64,000 bases of DNA from CBDIDH01 sp965277595. GTDB lineage: Bacteria; Planctomycetota; Planctomycetia; Isosphaerales; Isosphaeraceae. The DNA lies in the NCBI GenBank assembly GCA_965277595.1, contig CBDIDH010000001.1, positions 2,356,001-2,420,000 on the forward strand, in the 5' to 3' direction. Shown one piece after another: positions 1-9,199 of this stretch (the stretch's first letter is position 1; each line of letters starts with the position of its first letter). The translations under genes were made by a program, and so were the position numbers. Below the pieces are notes generated by a model that saw nothing but the letters and a program-made list of their open reading frames with translations, was not told the DNA's origin and searched no databases.

Positions 1-3000
1 CGCGAAACTCTCGGTCAGTTGAATTCCGGTCGATGCCTCGACGTCGAGCAAGGTCCAGAGCGTCTTCTTCTCGGTGTGGTCAGGGCACGACGGATACCCC
101 GCGGCCGGTCGAATGCCTCGGTATTTCTCCTCGATCAGGTCGTCGGTCGAGAGCGATTCATCAAGGCCGTAACCCCAGTCGCGTCGACCTTGCTGATGGA
201 GATATTCGGCGAAAGCCTCGGCCAGTCGATCGGCGAGGGCCTTGGTCATGATCGCGTTCGGATCGTCGCCGTCTTGCTCAAACTCGGCGGCAAGCTCGTC
301 CGCCCCAAATCCGGCCGAGACGGCAAATCCGCCGACATAATCCGCGAGTCCCGACTCGACCGGCGCGACGTAATCCGCCAGGCTTCGGAACGAGCTTTGA
401 CCCTCGCGCTCCCACTGTTGCCGAAGCATCGGCAACCGGGCACGCTCGGCGGTTCGAGTCTCATCAGTATAAATGATGATATCATCGCCATCAGCATTCG
501 CGGGGAAAAATCCGTAAACGCCCCGAGCCTGAAGCAGGCTCTCGCGAACGATCCGATCGAGCAACTTTTGAGCGTCGTCGTAGGTCTCCTTCGCCACCTG
601 GCCAACGATAGGATCGTCAAAAATCTTCGGGAATTTCCCTTTCAACTCCCAGGTCTGGAAGAAGGGAGACCAGTCAATGAAGGGCAAAAGATCGGCAAGT
701 GGAAGATCCTTGATAACCTTTGCCCCGGTAAAGGCGGGTCGCGCGATCGGCGTTGAGAACCAGTCGACGGCGAACCGACGTTCGAGCGCTTTTGCATACG
801 GGACAAGCTTGCGCTGGCGACGCTGGGCAAAGCTGTCTCGCTCGGTTTGCTGAAGCGTCTTCAACTCGGCCTGAAATTGCGTGCGTAAATCGTCACGCAA
901 AAGACGGTCCACGACGCCGACACATCGCGACGCATCTTTCACATGAACAACATTCGATTGATATCCCGGAGCGATCTTGACCGAGGTATGCTTGGAACTC
1001 GTTGTCGCGCCGCCGATCAGGAGGGGAATCTTGAACCCTTCACGTTCCATTTCGCGAGCAACGTGAACCATTTCTTCAAGTGAGGGTGTGATCAGGCCAG
1101 AAAGACCAATGATATCCACGTTGTGATCGCGCGCGGTCTGGAGGATTTTTTCGCAGGGGACCATCACGCCCAGGTCGATCACCTCGTAATCGTTGCAGCC
1201 GAGGACCACGCCGACAATGTTCTTGCCGATGTCGTGAACGTCTCCCTTGACAGTCGCCATCAGAAGCTTGCCCCGAGCCTGTCGGGCGCCGGCGACGCCG
1301 CCGGCCTTGAGCTTCTCGGCCTCCATGAAGGGCATCAGGTGGGCGACGGCTTTTTTCATGACGCGCGCACTCTTGACAACCTGAGGCAGGAACATCTTGC
1401 CCGCGCCGAAGAGGTCGCCGACGACGTTCATGCCGTCCATCAAGGGGCCTTCAATGATCGAGAGCGGGCGTTCGTACTTCTGACGCGCCTCCTCGACGTC
1501 GGCGTCGATAAAATCGGTAATCCCTTGAATCAGAGCGTGCTTGAGTCGTTCTTCCACGGAGGTCTCGCGCCAGGCGTCGACCTTCGCCTCTTGCTTTTTC
1601 CCCTTCTTCTTGACGGTCTCGGCAAACTCGGTCAGGCGATCGGCGGCGTCGGGCCGGCGGTTGAGAAGAACATCCTCGACGCGTTCCAGTAAAGCTTTGG
1701 GGATATCATCATAAACCACAAGCTGGCCCGGGTTGACGATCCCCATGTCCAGCCCGGCGGCGATCGCGTGGTACAAAAATGCGGCGTTCATCGCCTCGCG
1801 CACGGTGTCGTTGCCGCGGTAAGAAAACGAAACGTTGCTCACGCCGCCACTCGTCTTGCAATAGGGTAGACGTTTCTTCAACTCGCGGACAGCCTCGATG
1901 AATTCGACCGCGTAGTTGTTGTGTTCCTCGATCCCGGTGCCAACGGTAAGAATGTTGCAATCAAAGATAATGTCAGACGAGTTAAATCCAATGGTTTCTG
2001 TTAAGAGTTGATGAGCACGTTCGCAAATGGCGACCTTGTGATCCTTTGTGACGGCCTGGCCTTCCTCGTCAAAGGCCATGACGACGACCGCCGCGCCGTA
2101 GCGTCGGACGAGTTCGGCCTGTTCGAGAAATTTCGCCTCGCCTTCCTTGAGGCTGATCGAATTGACAATCGATTTCCCCTGGATGCACTTCAAGCCCGCT
2201 TCAATCACCTTGAAGTTCGAGCTATCGACCATGACGGGAACCCTGGCGACGCTCGGTTCGGCCGAGACGAGGTTCAAAAACCGCGTCATCGCTTTTTCAC
2301 CGTCGATCAGTCCCTCATCCATGTTCACATCAATGATATTGGCGCCATTTTCAACCTGCTGGCGGGCCACGGCGAGGGCGTCGTCGAATTTTTCCTCGCG
2401 GATCAGGCGGGCGAACTTGCGCGAACCGGTGATGTTCGTTCGCTCGCCAACCATGATGAAGTTGGAGTCGGGGCGAATCACCATCGGTTCCGAACCGCTC
2501 AAGGATGTCTCGACGGGGCCGGTGGGAATCTTCCGAGGGGGAACGCCCTCGACCACCCGGGCGATCCCGGCAATCCAGTCGGGAGTCGTTCCGCAACAGC
2601 CGCCGACAATGTTCAGCCAGCCATTGCGCGCGAACTCGCCGAGCGCGGCGATCGTGGCATCCTTGTCGCCGAGAAAACCGCCAAAACCGTCGGGCATGCC
2701 CGCGTTCGGATAACAACTGATCCGACTCCGGCAGACCGCCGCCAGGCGCTCAATCTGCGGGCGCATCAGCTCGACGCCGACGGCGCAGTTGAGGCCGACG
2801 CTGAGTGCGTCAAAGTGCGAGACCGAGTAATAAAAGGCTTCCACGGGCTGCGCCGAGAGGGTCGCCCCTTCCTTGAAGATCACGCCCGAGATCATCACCG
2901 GGAGGCTCATGCCCATCTCGTCAAAGACCTCTTCAATCGCGAAGAGGCACGCTTTCATCACAAGCGTATCAAACGACGTTTCCGGTAAAAGAATGTCGAC

Positions 3001-3546
3001 GCCCGCCTCGATCAGGGAGCGAACCTGTTCCTTGTAATTGATCACCATTTCATCAAAGGTGACTTCGCGATGGCCAGGGTCGTCGACCTGGATACCCATC
3101 GAGAGCTGCTTCTTCGTCGGGCCAATGCTGCCGGCGACAAAGCGAGGCTTTCGCGGATTTTGATTCGTGAAATCCTCCGCGGCGCGACGGGCGATCGCGA
3201 CAGCGGTTTTATTCAACTCATCGACATGATCTTCAAGCCCAAACTCGGCAAGAGAGAAGCGATTGCTATTAAAGGAATTTGTTTCAATAATGTCAGCGCC
3301 GGCTTCCAGATAGGCCTGGTGAATCTCCTCGATCATCTCGGGGCGGGTGAAGCAAAGAACCTCGGTGCAATTCTTGAGATTATAGGGATGTCCCTTGAAT
3401 CTTGAACCATGATAGTCGGCTTCGGAGGGCTCATGGGAATAGATCAGGGCACCCATGGAACCGTCGATGACGACGATGCGCTCATCAAGAATTCGTTCCA
3501 GGAGCGCCGTGCGAGGTCCCGCTTCGCGTTCGGTTCGAGTCGTCAT
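1..3546 (-). CDS. metH: Cobalamin-dependent methionine synthase, 3' end cut by window edge
   Basis: Transfers a methyl group from methyltetrahydrofolate to homocysteine through cobalamin, making methionine in the cytoplasm. Read on the minus strand, 1182 codons are open from an ATG at 3546 to the window edge. Domains in order: homocysteine-binding barrel (DGSMGALIYS near residue 25, zinc-ligand GGCCGTTP near residue 330), pterin-binding barrel (NFIMVGERTNITGSRKF), cobalamin cap and Rossmann domain with the axial-ligand motif DVHDIGKN, then the S-adenosylmethionine-binding activation domain, still running at position 1. Only a few dozen C-terminal residues should be missing. No clear Shine-Dalgarno sequence stands out, but the start fits the family N-terminus. 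It appears monocistronic, with its own promoter upstream. Confidence 0.96.
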   Translation of the reverse strand, partial: MTTRTEREAGPRTALLERILDERIVVIDGSMGALIYSHEPSEADYHGSRFKGHPYNLKNCTEVLCFTRPEMIEEIHQAYLEAGADIIETNSFNSNRFSLAEFGLEDHVDELNKTAVAIARRAAEDFTNQNPRKPRFVAGSIGPTKKQLSMGIQVDDPGHREVTFDEMVINYKEQVRSLIEAGVDILLPETSFDTLVMKACLFAIEEVFDEMGMSLPVMISGVIFKEGATLSAQPVEAFYYSVSHFDALSVGLNCAVGVELMRPQIERLAAVCRSRISCYPNAGMPDGFGGFLGDKDATIAALGEFARNGWLNIVGGCCGTTPDWIAGIARVVEGVPPRKIPTGPVETSLSGSEPMVIRPDSNFIMVGERTNITGSRKFARLIREEKFDDALAVARQQVENGANIIDVNMDEGLIDGEKAMTRFLNLVSAEPSVARVPVMVDSSNFKVIEAGLKCIQGKSIVNSISLKEGEAKFLEQAELVRRYGAAVVVMAFDEEGQAVTKDHKVAICERAHQLLTETIGFNSSDIIFDCNILTVGTGIEEHNNYAVEFIEAVRELKKRLPYCKTSGGVSNVSFSYRGNDTVREAMNAAFLYHAIAAGLDMGIVNPGQLVVYDDIPKALLERVEDVLLNRRPDAADRLTEFAETVKKKGKKQEAKVDAWRETSVEERLKHALIQGITDFIDADVEEARQKYERPLSIIEGPLMDGMNVVGDLFGAGKMFLPQVVKSARVMKKAVAHLMPFMEAEKLKAGGVAGARQARGKLLMATVKGDVHDIGKNIVGVVLGCNDYEVIDLGVMVPCEKILQTARDHNVDIIGLSGLITPSLEEMVHVAREMEREGFKIPLLIGGATTSSKHTSVKIAPGYQSNVVHVKDASRCVGVVDRLLRDDLRTQFQAELKTLQQTERDSFAQRRQRKLVPYAKALERRFAVDWFSTPIARPAFTGAKVIKDLPLADLLPFIDWSPFFQTWELKGKFPKIFDDPIVGQVAKETYDDAQKLLDRIVRESLLQARGVYGFFPANADGDDIIIYTDETRTAERARLPMLRQQWEREGQSSFRSLADYVAPVESGLADYVGGFAVSAGFGADELAAEFEQDGDDPNAIMTKALADRLAEAFAEYLHQQGRRDWGYGLDESLSTDDLIEEKYRGIRPAAGYPSCPDHTEKKTLWTLLDVEASTGIQLTESFA

Positions 3547-3684
3547 GAGACAGGGCCGTTCTTTGGTTTCAGGCCGTCTCGGAAACGGCTTTTCGAGTCG
3601 ATGAAGATTGCATTTAAGTCGTTGCCAATGCGGGCGTTCAAGCGATCCTCGCGGACGATGACGACCTGCGATCGGCGGTCTCTG

Positions 3685-3714
3685 ATTATCTGGAAGGCCG
3701 CGCGGCAAAGTCAA
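3685..3714 (-). promoter_or_regulatory. Sigma70-like promoter for metH
   Basis: On the minus strand, TTGACT (3714-3709) and GATAAT (3690-3685) are separated by 18 bases, about 140 bases upstream of the metH start. Each hexamer matches consensus at 5 of 6 positions. The leader has a small hairpin (GCCGT/ACGGC), but I could not match it to a known SAM or cobalamin riboswitch. Confidence 0.55.
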
Positions 3715-3733
3715 GGCGTCTCGCCCTTCGGCC

Positions 3734-4195
3734 TCAACCGCCGAGGATGTAGCCGACGACTCCGAGGCTCGCCAGCAGGTAGAACCAGAGGATTGTCTGT
3801 CGGCTCGGATTCAAAACGCGAATGCGCCCTGGATGACCGGCCCCGGCACGCACCTGAACGGCGTCACAGGCGTGGTCGCGCCAGCGCGAGAGGCGGCCGG
3901 TCCGTCCGCAGTCGAGGCAATGGTATTGGAAGAGGAAGTAGACCAGGAGTACGCTCGCGGCGACGGGTATAAAGAGTTCGAGACGTCGTGTTTTAATCAC
4001 CGGTCGGAGCGAGATGGCCCAGGCGAGAAGACCGATGATCGCCAGAAAGGGATTGGCAACGAGCCGCTGATGCCCCTCGAAGATCGGCCGACCGTGACCT
4101 CGCGCGGGACGTCCAGGCATGGTTTCAAAGTCGGGGTCGTGACCATTCCGTCGCGAGGGGAGATCCGCCGGGGCACCATTCGCCGTGGACATCAT
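3734..4195 (-). CDS. Small membrane protein with a zinc-ribbon-like loop, unknown function
   Basis: No family recognised. The protein has a hydrophilic N-terminus of about 45 residues, then two closely spaced membrane segments (VANPFLAIIGLLAWAISL and ELFIPVAASVLLVYFLF). A short loop follows containing HCLDCG and a later HAC, which could bind a metal, and a final membrane segment (ILWFYLLASLGVVGYIL) ends almost at the C-terminus. The frame is open further upstream to 4279. The ATG-ATG pair at 4195/4192 is the more natural start, because the upstream part is hydrophilic, has no obvious ribosome binding site and reads toward the argB leader. It lies between metH and argB, divergent from argB. 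Confidence 0.55.
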   Translation of the reverse strand: MMSTANGAPADLPSRRNGHDPDFETMPGRPARGHGRPIFEGHQRLVANPFLAIIGLLAWAISLRPVIKTRRLELFIPVAASVLLVYFLFQYHCLDCGRTGRLSRWRDHACDAVQVRAGAGHPGRIRVLNPSRQTILWFYLLASLGVVGYILGG

Positions 4196-4463
4196 CGGGG
4201 CTTTCTGGCTCAGGGAGAAGAGTCCTGTTAGGCATTTTAACAAATCGAGTCCCGTCGAGCAAATTTCAGGCATTCGCAATCTGGTTGACGAAGACGACCG
4301 CGTTCACGACCAAAACGCTGAAATTTCGATCAAAACGGTCTCTGGTTCTCAGGATTTTGCAATTCTCCGAAGCGTTGTGGAAGACACCTTTACAAGCGGC
4401 CGAGCGTTGAGTGACAATATCGGTTTGGTCGGAACGCCGGGGAGCGACTGCGGGGGGCTTGAC

Positions 4464-5393
4464 GTGCACGAAGAAGCGATCCGCAAGGCGGATGTCCTGG
4501 TCGAGGCGCTCGGATATATACGCAAGTTCCACGGCCGGTTCACCGTCATCAAGCTGGGCGGATCGGTGATGGAAAGCCCCGAGGCGCTCCGCGCGCTATT
4601 GGTCGACGTCGTCTTCATGCAGACCGTCGGCATGAAGCCGGTGGTCGTTCACGGCGGCGGCAAGGCGATCACCCACGCGATGGAGACCGCGGGACTGGAA
4701 GCGCGCTGGGTCCAGGGGCGTCGGTATACCGACGAGGCGACCCTGGAAATCGTCGCGCGCGTGCTGGCCGAGGAGATCAACGCCGACCTGGAACGCCATA
4801 TCAACAAGTATGGCGGCCGGGCCTCGGGCCTGCATCACAAGACGCACCAGTGCCTTTTCGGGCGTCGGCTCACGCTTCCCGGGGCGAATGGCGAGGAAAT
4901 CGATCTCGGCCGGGTGGGCGAGGTCAACGAGGTGGACGTCACGCCGATCGAAAACCTTTGCCTGGCCGGAGTCGTTCCGCTCTTGCCGTCCCTGGCCGAG
5001 GCGGAAGACGGCGGCCTTTTAAACGTCAACGCCGACACCGCCGCGGCGGCCGTCGCCATGGCGCTCGGAGCGGACAAACTGGTCTTCCTGACCGACACGC
5101 CCGGAATCTTGATGGACCGGCACGAACCTGGCTCGCTCATTCGCGATCTGACTCCCGAGGGGTGTCGCGACCTGATCGAGAAAGGGGTGATCGACAAGGG
5201 GATGATTCCCAAGGTCGAGGCCTGCCTGGCGAGCCTGGAAGCCGGGGTCAAGAAAACCCACATCATTGACGGCAGGCTCCGCCACTCGCTCCTGCTTGAG
5301 ATGTACACCAAGACCGGAATCGGCACCGAGATCGAGCTGAAACCTTCCGACGACGGCCCAGGCGCGCGCAAGCCCGTCGCGGTCAGGCACTGA
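4464..5393 (+). CDS. argB: Acetylglutamate kinase
   Basis: Phosphorylates N-acetyl-L-glutamate with ATP, the second step of arginine synthesis. The amino-acid-kinase fold is clear: VIKLGGSVM near residue 30 (phosphate-binding Lys), VVVHGGGKAI (substrate-binding glycine loop), then NVNADTAAAAVA and DKLVFLTDTPGIL in the ATP-binding half. A GTG at 4464, behind a G-rich stretch at 4452-4457, gives 309 residues, close to the usual length of about 295-300. The frame is open back to 4185, but that extension overlaps the gene on the opposite strand and has no family similarity. It begins an arginine cluster with argD and argF on the same strand. Confidence 0.93.
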   Translation: MHEEAIRKADVLVEALGYIRKFHGRFTVIKLGGSVMESPEALRALLVDVVFMQTVGMKPVVVHGGGKAITHAMETAGLEARWVQGRRYTDEATLEIVARVLAEEINADLERHINKYGGRASGLHHKTHQCLFGRRLTLPGANGEEIDLGRVGEVNEVDVTPIENLCLAGVVPLLPSLAEAEDGGLLNVNADTAAAAVAMALGADKLVFLTDTPGILMDRHEPGSLIRDLTPEGCRDLIEKGVIDKGMIPKVEACLASLEAGVKKTHIIDGRLRHSLLLEMYTKTGIGTEIELKPSDDGPGARKPVAVRH

Positions 5394-5507
5394 AGCTCGA
5401 AGACTCGCCTCGGCGCTTCGTCTCTTGCTGATAGATCGACAAATTTTTATTCGAACGAACCGACCCGTTGACTTCCTCGCGGTCGGACCAGACGGGAGTT
5501 TCCCACC

Positions 5508-6719
5508 TTGGCGCAACTGGCTCAGCAAAGCTCGGCCGAGACGATCGCTCAGTTCGGCCGCTACGTGATTTCCAACTATCGACGCTATCCGGTCTGTCTC
5601 GTCCGGGGCGAAGGCTCCTGGGTCTGGGACGCCGAAGGTCAGCGCTATCTTGACTTCTTTCCCGGCTGGGGCTGCAACCTCCTCGGCCACTGTCCCCCCC
5701 GGATCGTCGAGGCCGTCCGCGAACAGGTCGGCCTCTTGATCCACGTCCCAAACACCTGGTATATCGAGGCCCAGGGGGCCTTTGCCCAGGCCCTTTCCGA
5801 GCGATCCTTCGGCGGTCAGGCCTTCTTCTGCAACAGCGGGGCCGAGGCCAACGAGGCCGCGATCAAGCTGGCGCGGGTCCACGGGTCGACCGCCGGCCGC
5901 TACAAGATCGTCACCGCCGAGGGGGGCTTTCACGGCCGGACCTACGCCGCACTCACCGCCACCGCGCAGCCGAAGTATCACGCCGGTTTCGAGCCGATGG
6001 TCCCGGGCTTTGAGTATGTTCCGTATGATGATTTGAAAGCGCTCGAACGGATCGTCGGTGACGAGACCGCCGCCGTCATGGTGGAGCCGATCCAGGGCGA
6101 AGGAGGGATCAAGATCCCCTCGCCTGATTATTTACCGGGCCTTCGCAAGCTCTGCGACGATCGCGGGGCGCTCTTGATTCTCGACGAGGTTCAGACCGGA
6201 ATGGGGCGGACCGGCGAATGGTTCGCCTATCAGCATTCGACGATCGCGCCCGATATTTTGACGTGCGCCAAAGCCCTCGCCGGTGGCGTGGCGGCGGGGG
6301 TGATGCTGGCGCAGTCGAAACTTGCCGAGGAGTTGAAGCCGGGGATGCATGCGAGCACCTTCGGCGGCAACCCGATTGCCTGTCGGGCGGGTTCGGCGAT
6401 GGTGGAGTCGATCGAGGAAGATGGCCTGCTCGAACGTGGCAAGGCGATCGGCGAGCGATTCCGCGGCCATTTTGAATTGATTCGGAGCGAATGCCCGGAA
6501 CTCGTCCGCGAGATCCGCATTCTCGGAACGATGATCGGTCTCGACCTCTCGGTCGATGCCTCCAGCGTCGTCTCGGCCTGTCTCGAACGAAAGTTGCTCA
6601 TCAACGCGACCCACGGCCACGTCGTCCGGCTCTTGCCCGCGCTGACCTTGACCGATGAACAGATCGACGAAGGTTGCGGCGTACTGGCCGACGTTCTTCG
6701 ACAGACGCCCCTGGCCTGA
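5508..6719 (+). CDS. argD: Acetylornithine aminotransferase
   Basis: A pyridoxal-phosphate class III aminotransferase that converts N-acetylglutamate semialdehyde to N-acetylornithine (and may act on succinyl-diaminopimelate semialdehyde). The motifs seen are FFCNSGAEANEAAIKLAR (cofactor phosphate loop), GGFHGRTYAAL, ILDEVQTGMGRTG (cofactor-binding Asp) and ILTCAKALAGG with the Schiff-base Lys. At 403 residues it has family length. The start is a TTG at 5508 behind GGGAG at 5494-5498; no ATG occurs before the conserved region. It lies 114 bases after argB and 17 bases before argF, so co-transcription with argF is likely. Confidence 0.94.
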   Translation: MAQLAQQSSAETIAQFGRYVISNYRRYPVCLVRGEGSWVWDAEGQRYLDFFPGWGCNLLGHCPPRIVEAVREQVGLLIHVPNTWYIEAQGAFAQALSERSFGGQAFFCNSGAEANEAAIKLARVHGSTAGRYKIVTAEGGFHGRTYAALTATAQPKYHAGFEPMVPGFEYVPYDDLKALERIVGDETAAVMVEPIQGEGGIKIPSPDYLPGLRKLCDDRGALLILDEVQTGMGRTGEWFAYQHSTIAPDILTCAKALAGGVAAGVMLAQSKLAEELKPGMHASTFGGNPIACRAGSAMVESIEEDGLLERGKAIGERFRGHFELIRSECPELVREIRILGTMIGLDLSVDASSVVSACLERKLLINATHGHVVRLLPALTLTDEQIDEGCGVLADVLRQTPLA

Positions 6720-6736
6720 GGCGGGAACATTCTCAT

Positions 6737-7681
6737 ATGGTCCGACACTTCATCGACCTCTTTGACCTCGACGCGTCCGAGGCGCGTGACCTTCTCACGC
6801 AGGCAGCCGTGTTGAAGCGCGAGTACGTCGGAGGGGTCCGCACGCCGTATCTTCCGGGTCGGACTCTCGGTCTCGTCTTCGAGAAGCCCTCGCTGCGCAC
6901 GCGCGTCAGCTTTGAAGCGGCGATCACGCACCTTGGCGGCAACGCCATCTTCCTCCGCGACAAGGATGTCGGCATGGGAAGCCGCGAAACCGTCGAGGAC
7001 TTCGCGCGCGTCATCAGCCAGTATGTGGATGCCCTCGCCGTTCGCACGTATGCTCATGCAACGGTTGAAGAACTGGCCCGTTATGCCAGCGTGCCGATCG
7101 TGAACGCGCTCTCGGACCTGTCGCATCCCTGTCAGGCGATGGCCGACATGCTCACGATTTTGGAGACGCGAGGCGGTCTTGAGGGGGTGAACCTCGTCTT
7201 TGTCGGCGACGGCAATAATGTCGCGCGTTCGCTGGCGATGGCATCGGGCCTGCTCGGCGTCCGGTTCGTCCTCACGGCGCCTCCAGGGTACGAGTTTCCC
7301 GCGGATTTCCGCGCGGCGTATCAGAAGAAATTCCCGAAGACGCCGCTCGTCGTCGACCACGACCCCGCGAATGCCCTGCTCGGCGCGGATGTCGTTTATA
7401 CGGATGTCTGGGCGAGCATGGGTCAGGAACACGAGGCGGAATTGCGTCGCTCGGCGTTCACTCCTTTTCAGGTGAACGAAGCCCTCATGGCCCGAGCCCG
7501 GCCCGACGCCTCGTTTCTTCACTGCCTCCCCGCGCACCGCGGCGAGGAGGTCTCGGCCGGAGTCATGGACAGCCCGAACAGTCTGGTCATTCCCCAGGCC
7601 GCGAACCGGCTCCATTTTCAAAAGGCGCTCCTTCTCTGGCTCCTGCACGATGGAAAATCGGCCGACCTGGCGGCAAGATAA
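6737..7681 (+). CDS. argF: Ornithine carbamoyltransferase
   Basis: Condenses ornithine with carbamoyl phosphate to citrulline. It shows the carbamoyl-phosphate loop SLRTRVSFE (the S-x-R-T-R motif), HPCQAMADM, and the ornithine-binding region SMGQE and HCLPAHRGEEV. At 314 residues the length is typical. ATG 6737 was chosen because GGCGGGAA lies about 10 bases upstream; the frame is open to 6674, but that part overlaps the end of argD. It is the third gene of the argB-argD-argF group, so three consecutive or near-consecutive arginine steps are encoded together. No argC, argJ, argG or argH is in the window. Confidence 0.95.
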   Translation: MVRHFIDLFDLDASEARDLLTQAAVLKREYVGGVRTPYLPGRTLGLVFEKPSLRTRVSFEAAITHLGGNAIFLRDKDVGMGSRETVEDFARVISQYVDALAVRTYAHATVEELARYASVPIVNALSDLSHPCQAMADMLTILETRGGLEGVNLVFVGDGNNVARSLAMASGLLGVRFVLTAPPGYEFPADFRAAYQKKFPKTPLVVDHDPANALLGADVVYTDVWASMGQEHEAELRRSAFTPFQVNEALMARARPDASFLHCLPAHRGEEVSAGVMDSPNSLVIPQAANRLHFQKALLLWLLHDGKSADLAAR

Positions 7682-7717
7682 GTTCGTGCCTGAAAATGAT
7701 GTTTCCTTTATGTCAAA

Positions 7718-7790
7718 TGACTAATGACCCATAAAATGTCTTGATCGGTCATCGGCTATCGGTCATTGGTCATTGGTCATTGTCTCTTCA
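7718..7790. repeat. Short direct-repeat tract of GGTCATTG-type units
   Basis: Between argF and rph, a 70-base stretch holds repeated heptamer-like units (GGTCATCGG, CGGTCATTGG, TCATTGGTCATTG) after inverted-looking units (AATGACTAATGACC). The same units, mostly in opposite orientation, recur at 39841-39900. It resembles short tandem intergenic repeats and has no coding potential. Confidence 0.6.
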
Positions 7791-7835
7791 AAACAAGAAA
7801 CGGATTTGCCGTTTCATTTTTATGCAGGAATGAGA

Positions 7836-8552
7836 ATGTCCCGACACGATGGACGAGCGAACGACGAACCGCGACCGATCACGATCGAGCGCGGGTTTGT
7901 CCGCAATAGCCCGGGAAGCGTTCTTTATCGAGCGGGCGCCACGACCGTTCTGGTCACGGCGCACGTGTCCGACAAGGTTCCCCCGTTTCTTGAAGGCAAG
8001 GGGGTCGGTTGGCTGACGGCCGAATATGCGATGTTGCCAGGCAGTACCCCTTCGCGCAAGTCGCGCGGGTCGGACGGTCGATCGACCGAAATTCAACGCT
8101 TGATCGGTCGAAGCCTGCGCGCGGTCGTGGACACAAAGGTCCTTGGCCCGTGGACCGTGCACATTGACGCCGACGTGATCGAGGCCGACGGCGGCACGAG
8201 AACCGCCGCGATCACCGCCGCGTTCGTCGCCGTCGCCGATGCCCTTCAAAAACGGTTTGGCCTTGCCGCTCGCCAGATTCTCCGCGACTCGGTCGCCGCG
8301 ATCAGCGTCGGCATCGTCAAGGGTCAGGCCCTTCTCGACCTCGATTACGTCGAGGATTCCAGCGCCGAGGTTGACATGAACGTCGTCCAGCTTGGTCGCG
8401 GCGGGTTCGTCGAGGTCCAGGGGACTGGCGAGTCAGGCGTTTTTACCCGCGAACAGCTTGACCGGCTCGTTGATCTCGCCCAGCTTGGAATTCGCCAGCT
8501 TCTAGAGAAACAACGCGCGGCACTCGGGTCGGACTGGCCCTTCTCCGGGTAA
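7836..8552 (+). CDS. rph: Ribonuclease PH
   Basis: A phosphate-dependent 3'-5' exoribonuclease that trims the 3' ends of tRNA precursors as a hexameric ring in the cytoplasm. Family landmarks are RHDGRANDE at the N-terminus, GSVLYRAGATTVLVTAHV, WLTAEYAMLPGSTPSRKSRG, EIQRLIGRSLRAVVD (phosphate-binding Arg) and IDADVIEADGGTRTAAITA. ATG 7836 gives 238 residues, the typical length. AGGAA lies 5 bases upstream, so the ATG at 7836 is favoured over the one at 7830 and over the longer open frame from 7773, which would run through the repeat tract. Confidence 0.95.
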   Translation: MSRHDGRANDEPRPITIERGFVRNSPGSVLYRAGATTVLVTAHVSDKVPPFLEGKGVGWLTAEYAMLPGSTPSRKSRGSDGRSTEIQRLIGRSLRAVVDTKVLGPWTVHIDADVIEADGGTRTAAITAAFVAVADALQKRFGLAARQILRDSVAAISVGIVKGQALLDLDYVEDSSAEVDMNVVQLGRGGFVEVQGTGESGVFTREQLDRLVDLAQLGIRQLLEKQRAALGSDWPFSG

Positions 8553-8656
8553 TGAGCGATCCTCGGCCTAATTTTTGAAGGACCCGCGACTGTGCCCGGT
8601 CTAGAATATAGCCAGAGGGATGAACCCATCTCGTCACGCCCCTTTCCTGGCCCGGG

Positions 8657-9139
8657 ATGAAGGACACAAACGCCATGCTCTCCACCTCTCGAATCGCCGC
8701 CTTGATGCTGGTCTCGGGCGCGTTGACTTTCGTGGCCTACGCGCAGGAACCCGTTCCCCCCGCGAACTCAGGGAATGGCGGCAATACCCCTTCCGCGGTT
8801 GAGGCGGAACACGTTCTCCAACCGTACAAGCGCAGGAGTATTGTTCATCACTATCCGCATCCGTATCCCGAGTATTATCAGAATGACCAGACTGGGGGTT
8901 TTCGCAACCCCGGCGGAGGAGGTCGGAACCTGGAATATTATCCGCCAGGCAACAAGTTTCAGGTTCAGGGCGACCCCGTCAAGGCCGGCAAGTTTGACCA
9001 GGGGGGAGGGGCTCCCGATCGCGCTGAGCAGATGGCCGCGCAGCAGATCGGCATTCAGCGCGAAAACGCGATCATGAACCACATCGACCGCTACGCGCGC
9101 CCTTCCTTCGGCGTCGGCTTCTTCGGCGGTTTTTATTGA
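8657..9139 (+). CDS. Small secreted glycine- and tyrosine-rich protein, unknown function
   Basis: I do not recognise a family. The N-terminus (residues 1-30) is a Sec-type signal peptide: basic start, hydrophobic stretch IAALMLVSGALTFVAYA and a likely cut after AYA-QE. The mature part is rich in Pro, Gly, Tyr and His (HHYPHPYPEYYQ, FRNPGGGGRN) with a C-terminal FGVGFFGGFY, suggesting a surface or periplasmic protein without an enzyme fold. Two starts are possible: ATG 8657, or ATG 8675, which has AAGGA nine bases upstream. Codon use matches its neighbours. It stands alone between rph and the convergent EF-G-like gene. Confidence 0.65.
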   Translation: MKDTNAMLSTSRIAALMLVSGALTFVAYAQEPVPPANSGNGGNTPSAVEAEHVLQPYKRRSIVHHYPHPYPEYYQNDQTGGFRNPGGGGRNLEYYPPGNKFQVQGDPVKAGKFDQGGGAPDRAEQMAAQQIGIQRENAIMNHIDRYARPSFGVGFFGGFY

Positions 9140-9150
9140 GCGACCGCGCA

Positions 9151-9185
9151 AAAATTCGAGGCCGGGCGAGTCCTGCCGCCCGGCC
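9151..9185 (-). terminator. Rho-independent terminator of the EF-G-like gene
   Basis: A perfect 9-base stem GGCCGGGCG/CGCCCGGCC (9160-9168 with 9177-9185) has an 8-base loop. Read on the minus strand it is followed by TCGAATTTTT, so it can end transcription of the EF-G-like gene. On the plus strand there is no T-run. Confidence 0.7.
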
Positions 9186-9199
9186 CTTGAAGAGATCGC

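Noticed and set aside
3547..3684. SAM or cobalamin riboswitch before metH
   Set aside because: Leader contains only one small hairpin; conserved boxes of known SAM, SAH and cobalamin riboswitches were not found by eye.
6230..7648. 472-codon minus-strand open frame
   Set aside because: Antisense to argD and argF; no motif.
7718..7790. CRISPR array
   Set aside because: Units are too short (7-9 bases) and have no unique spacers.
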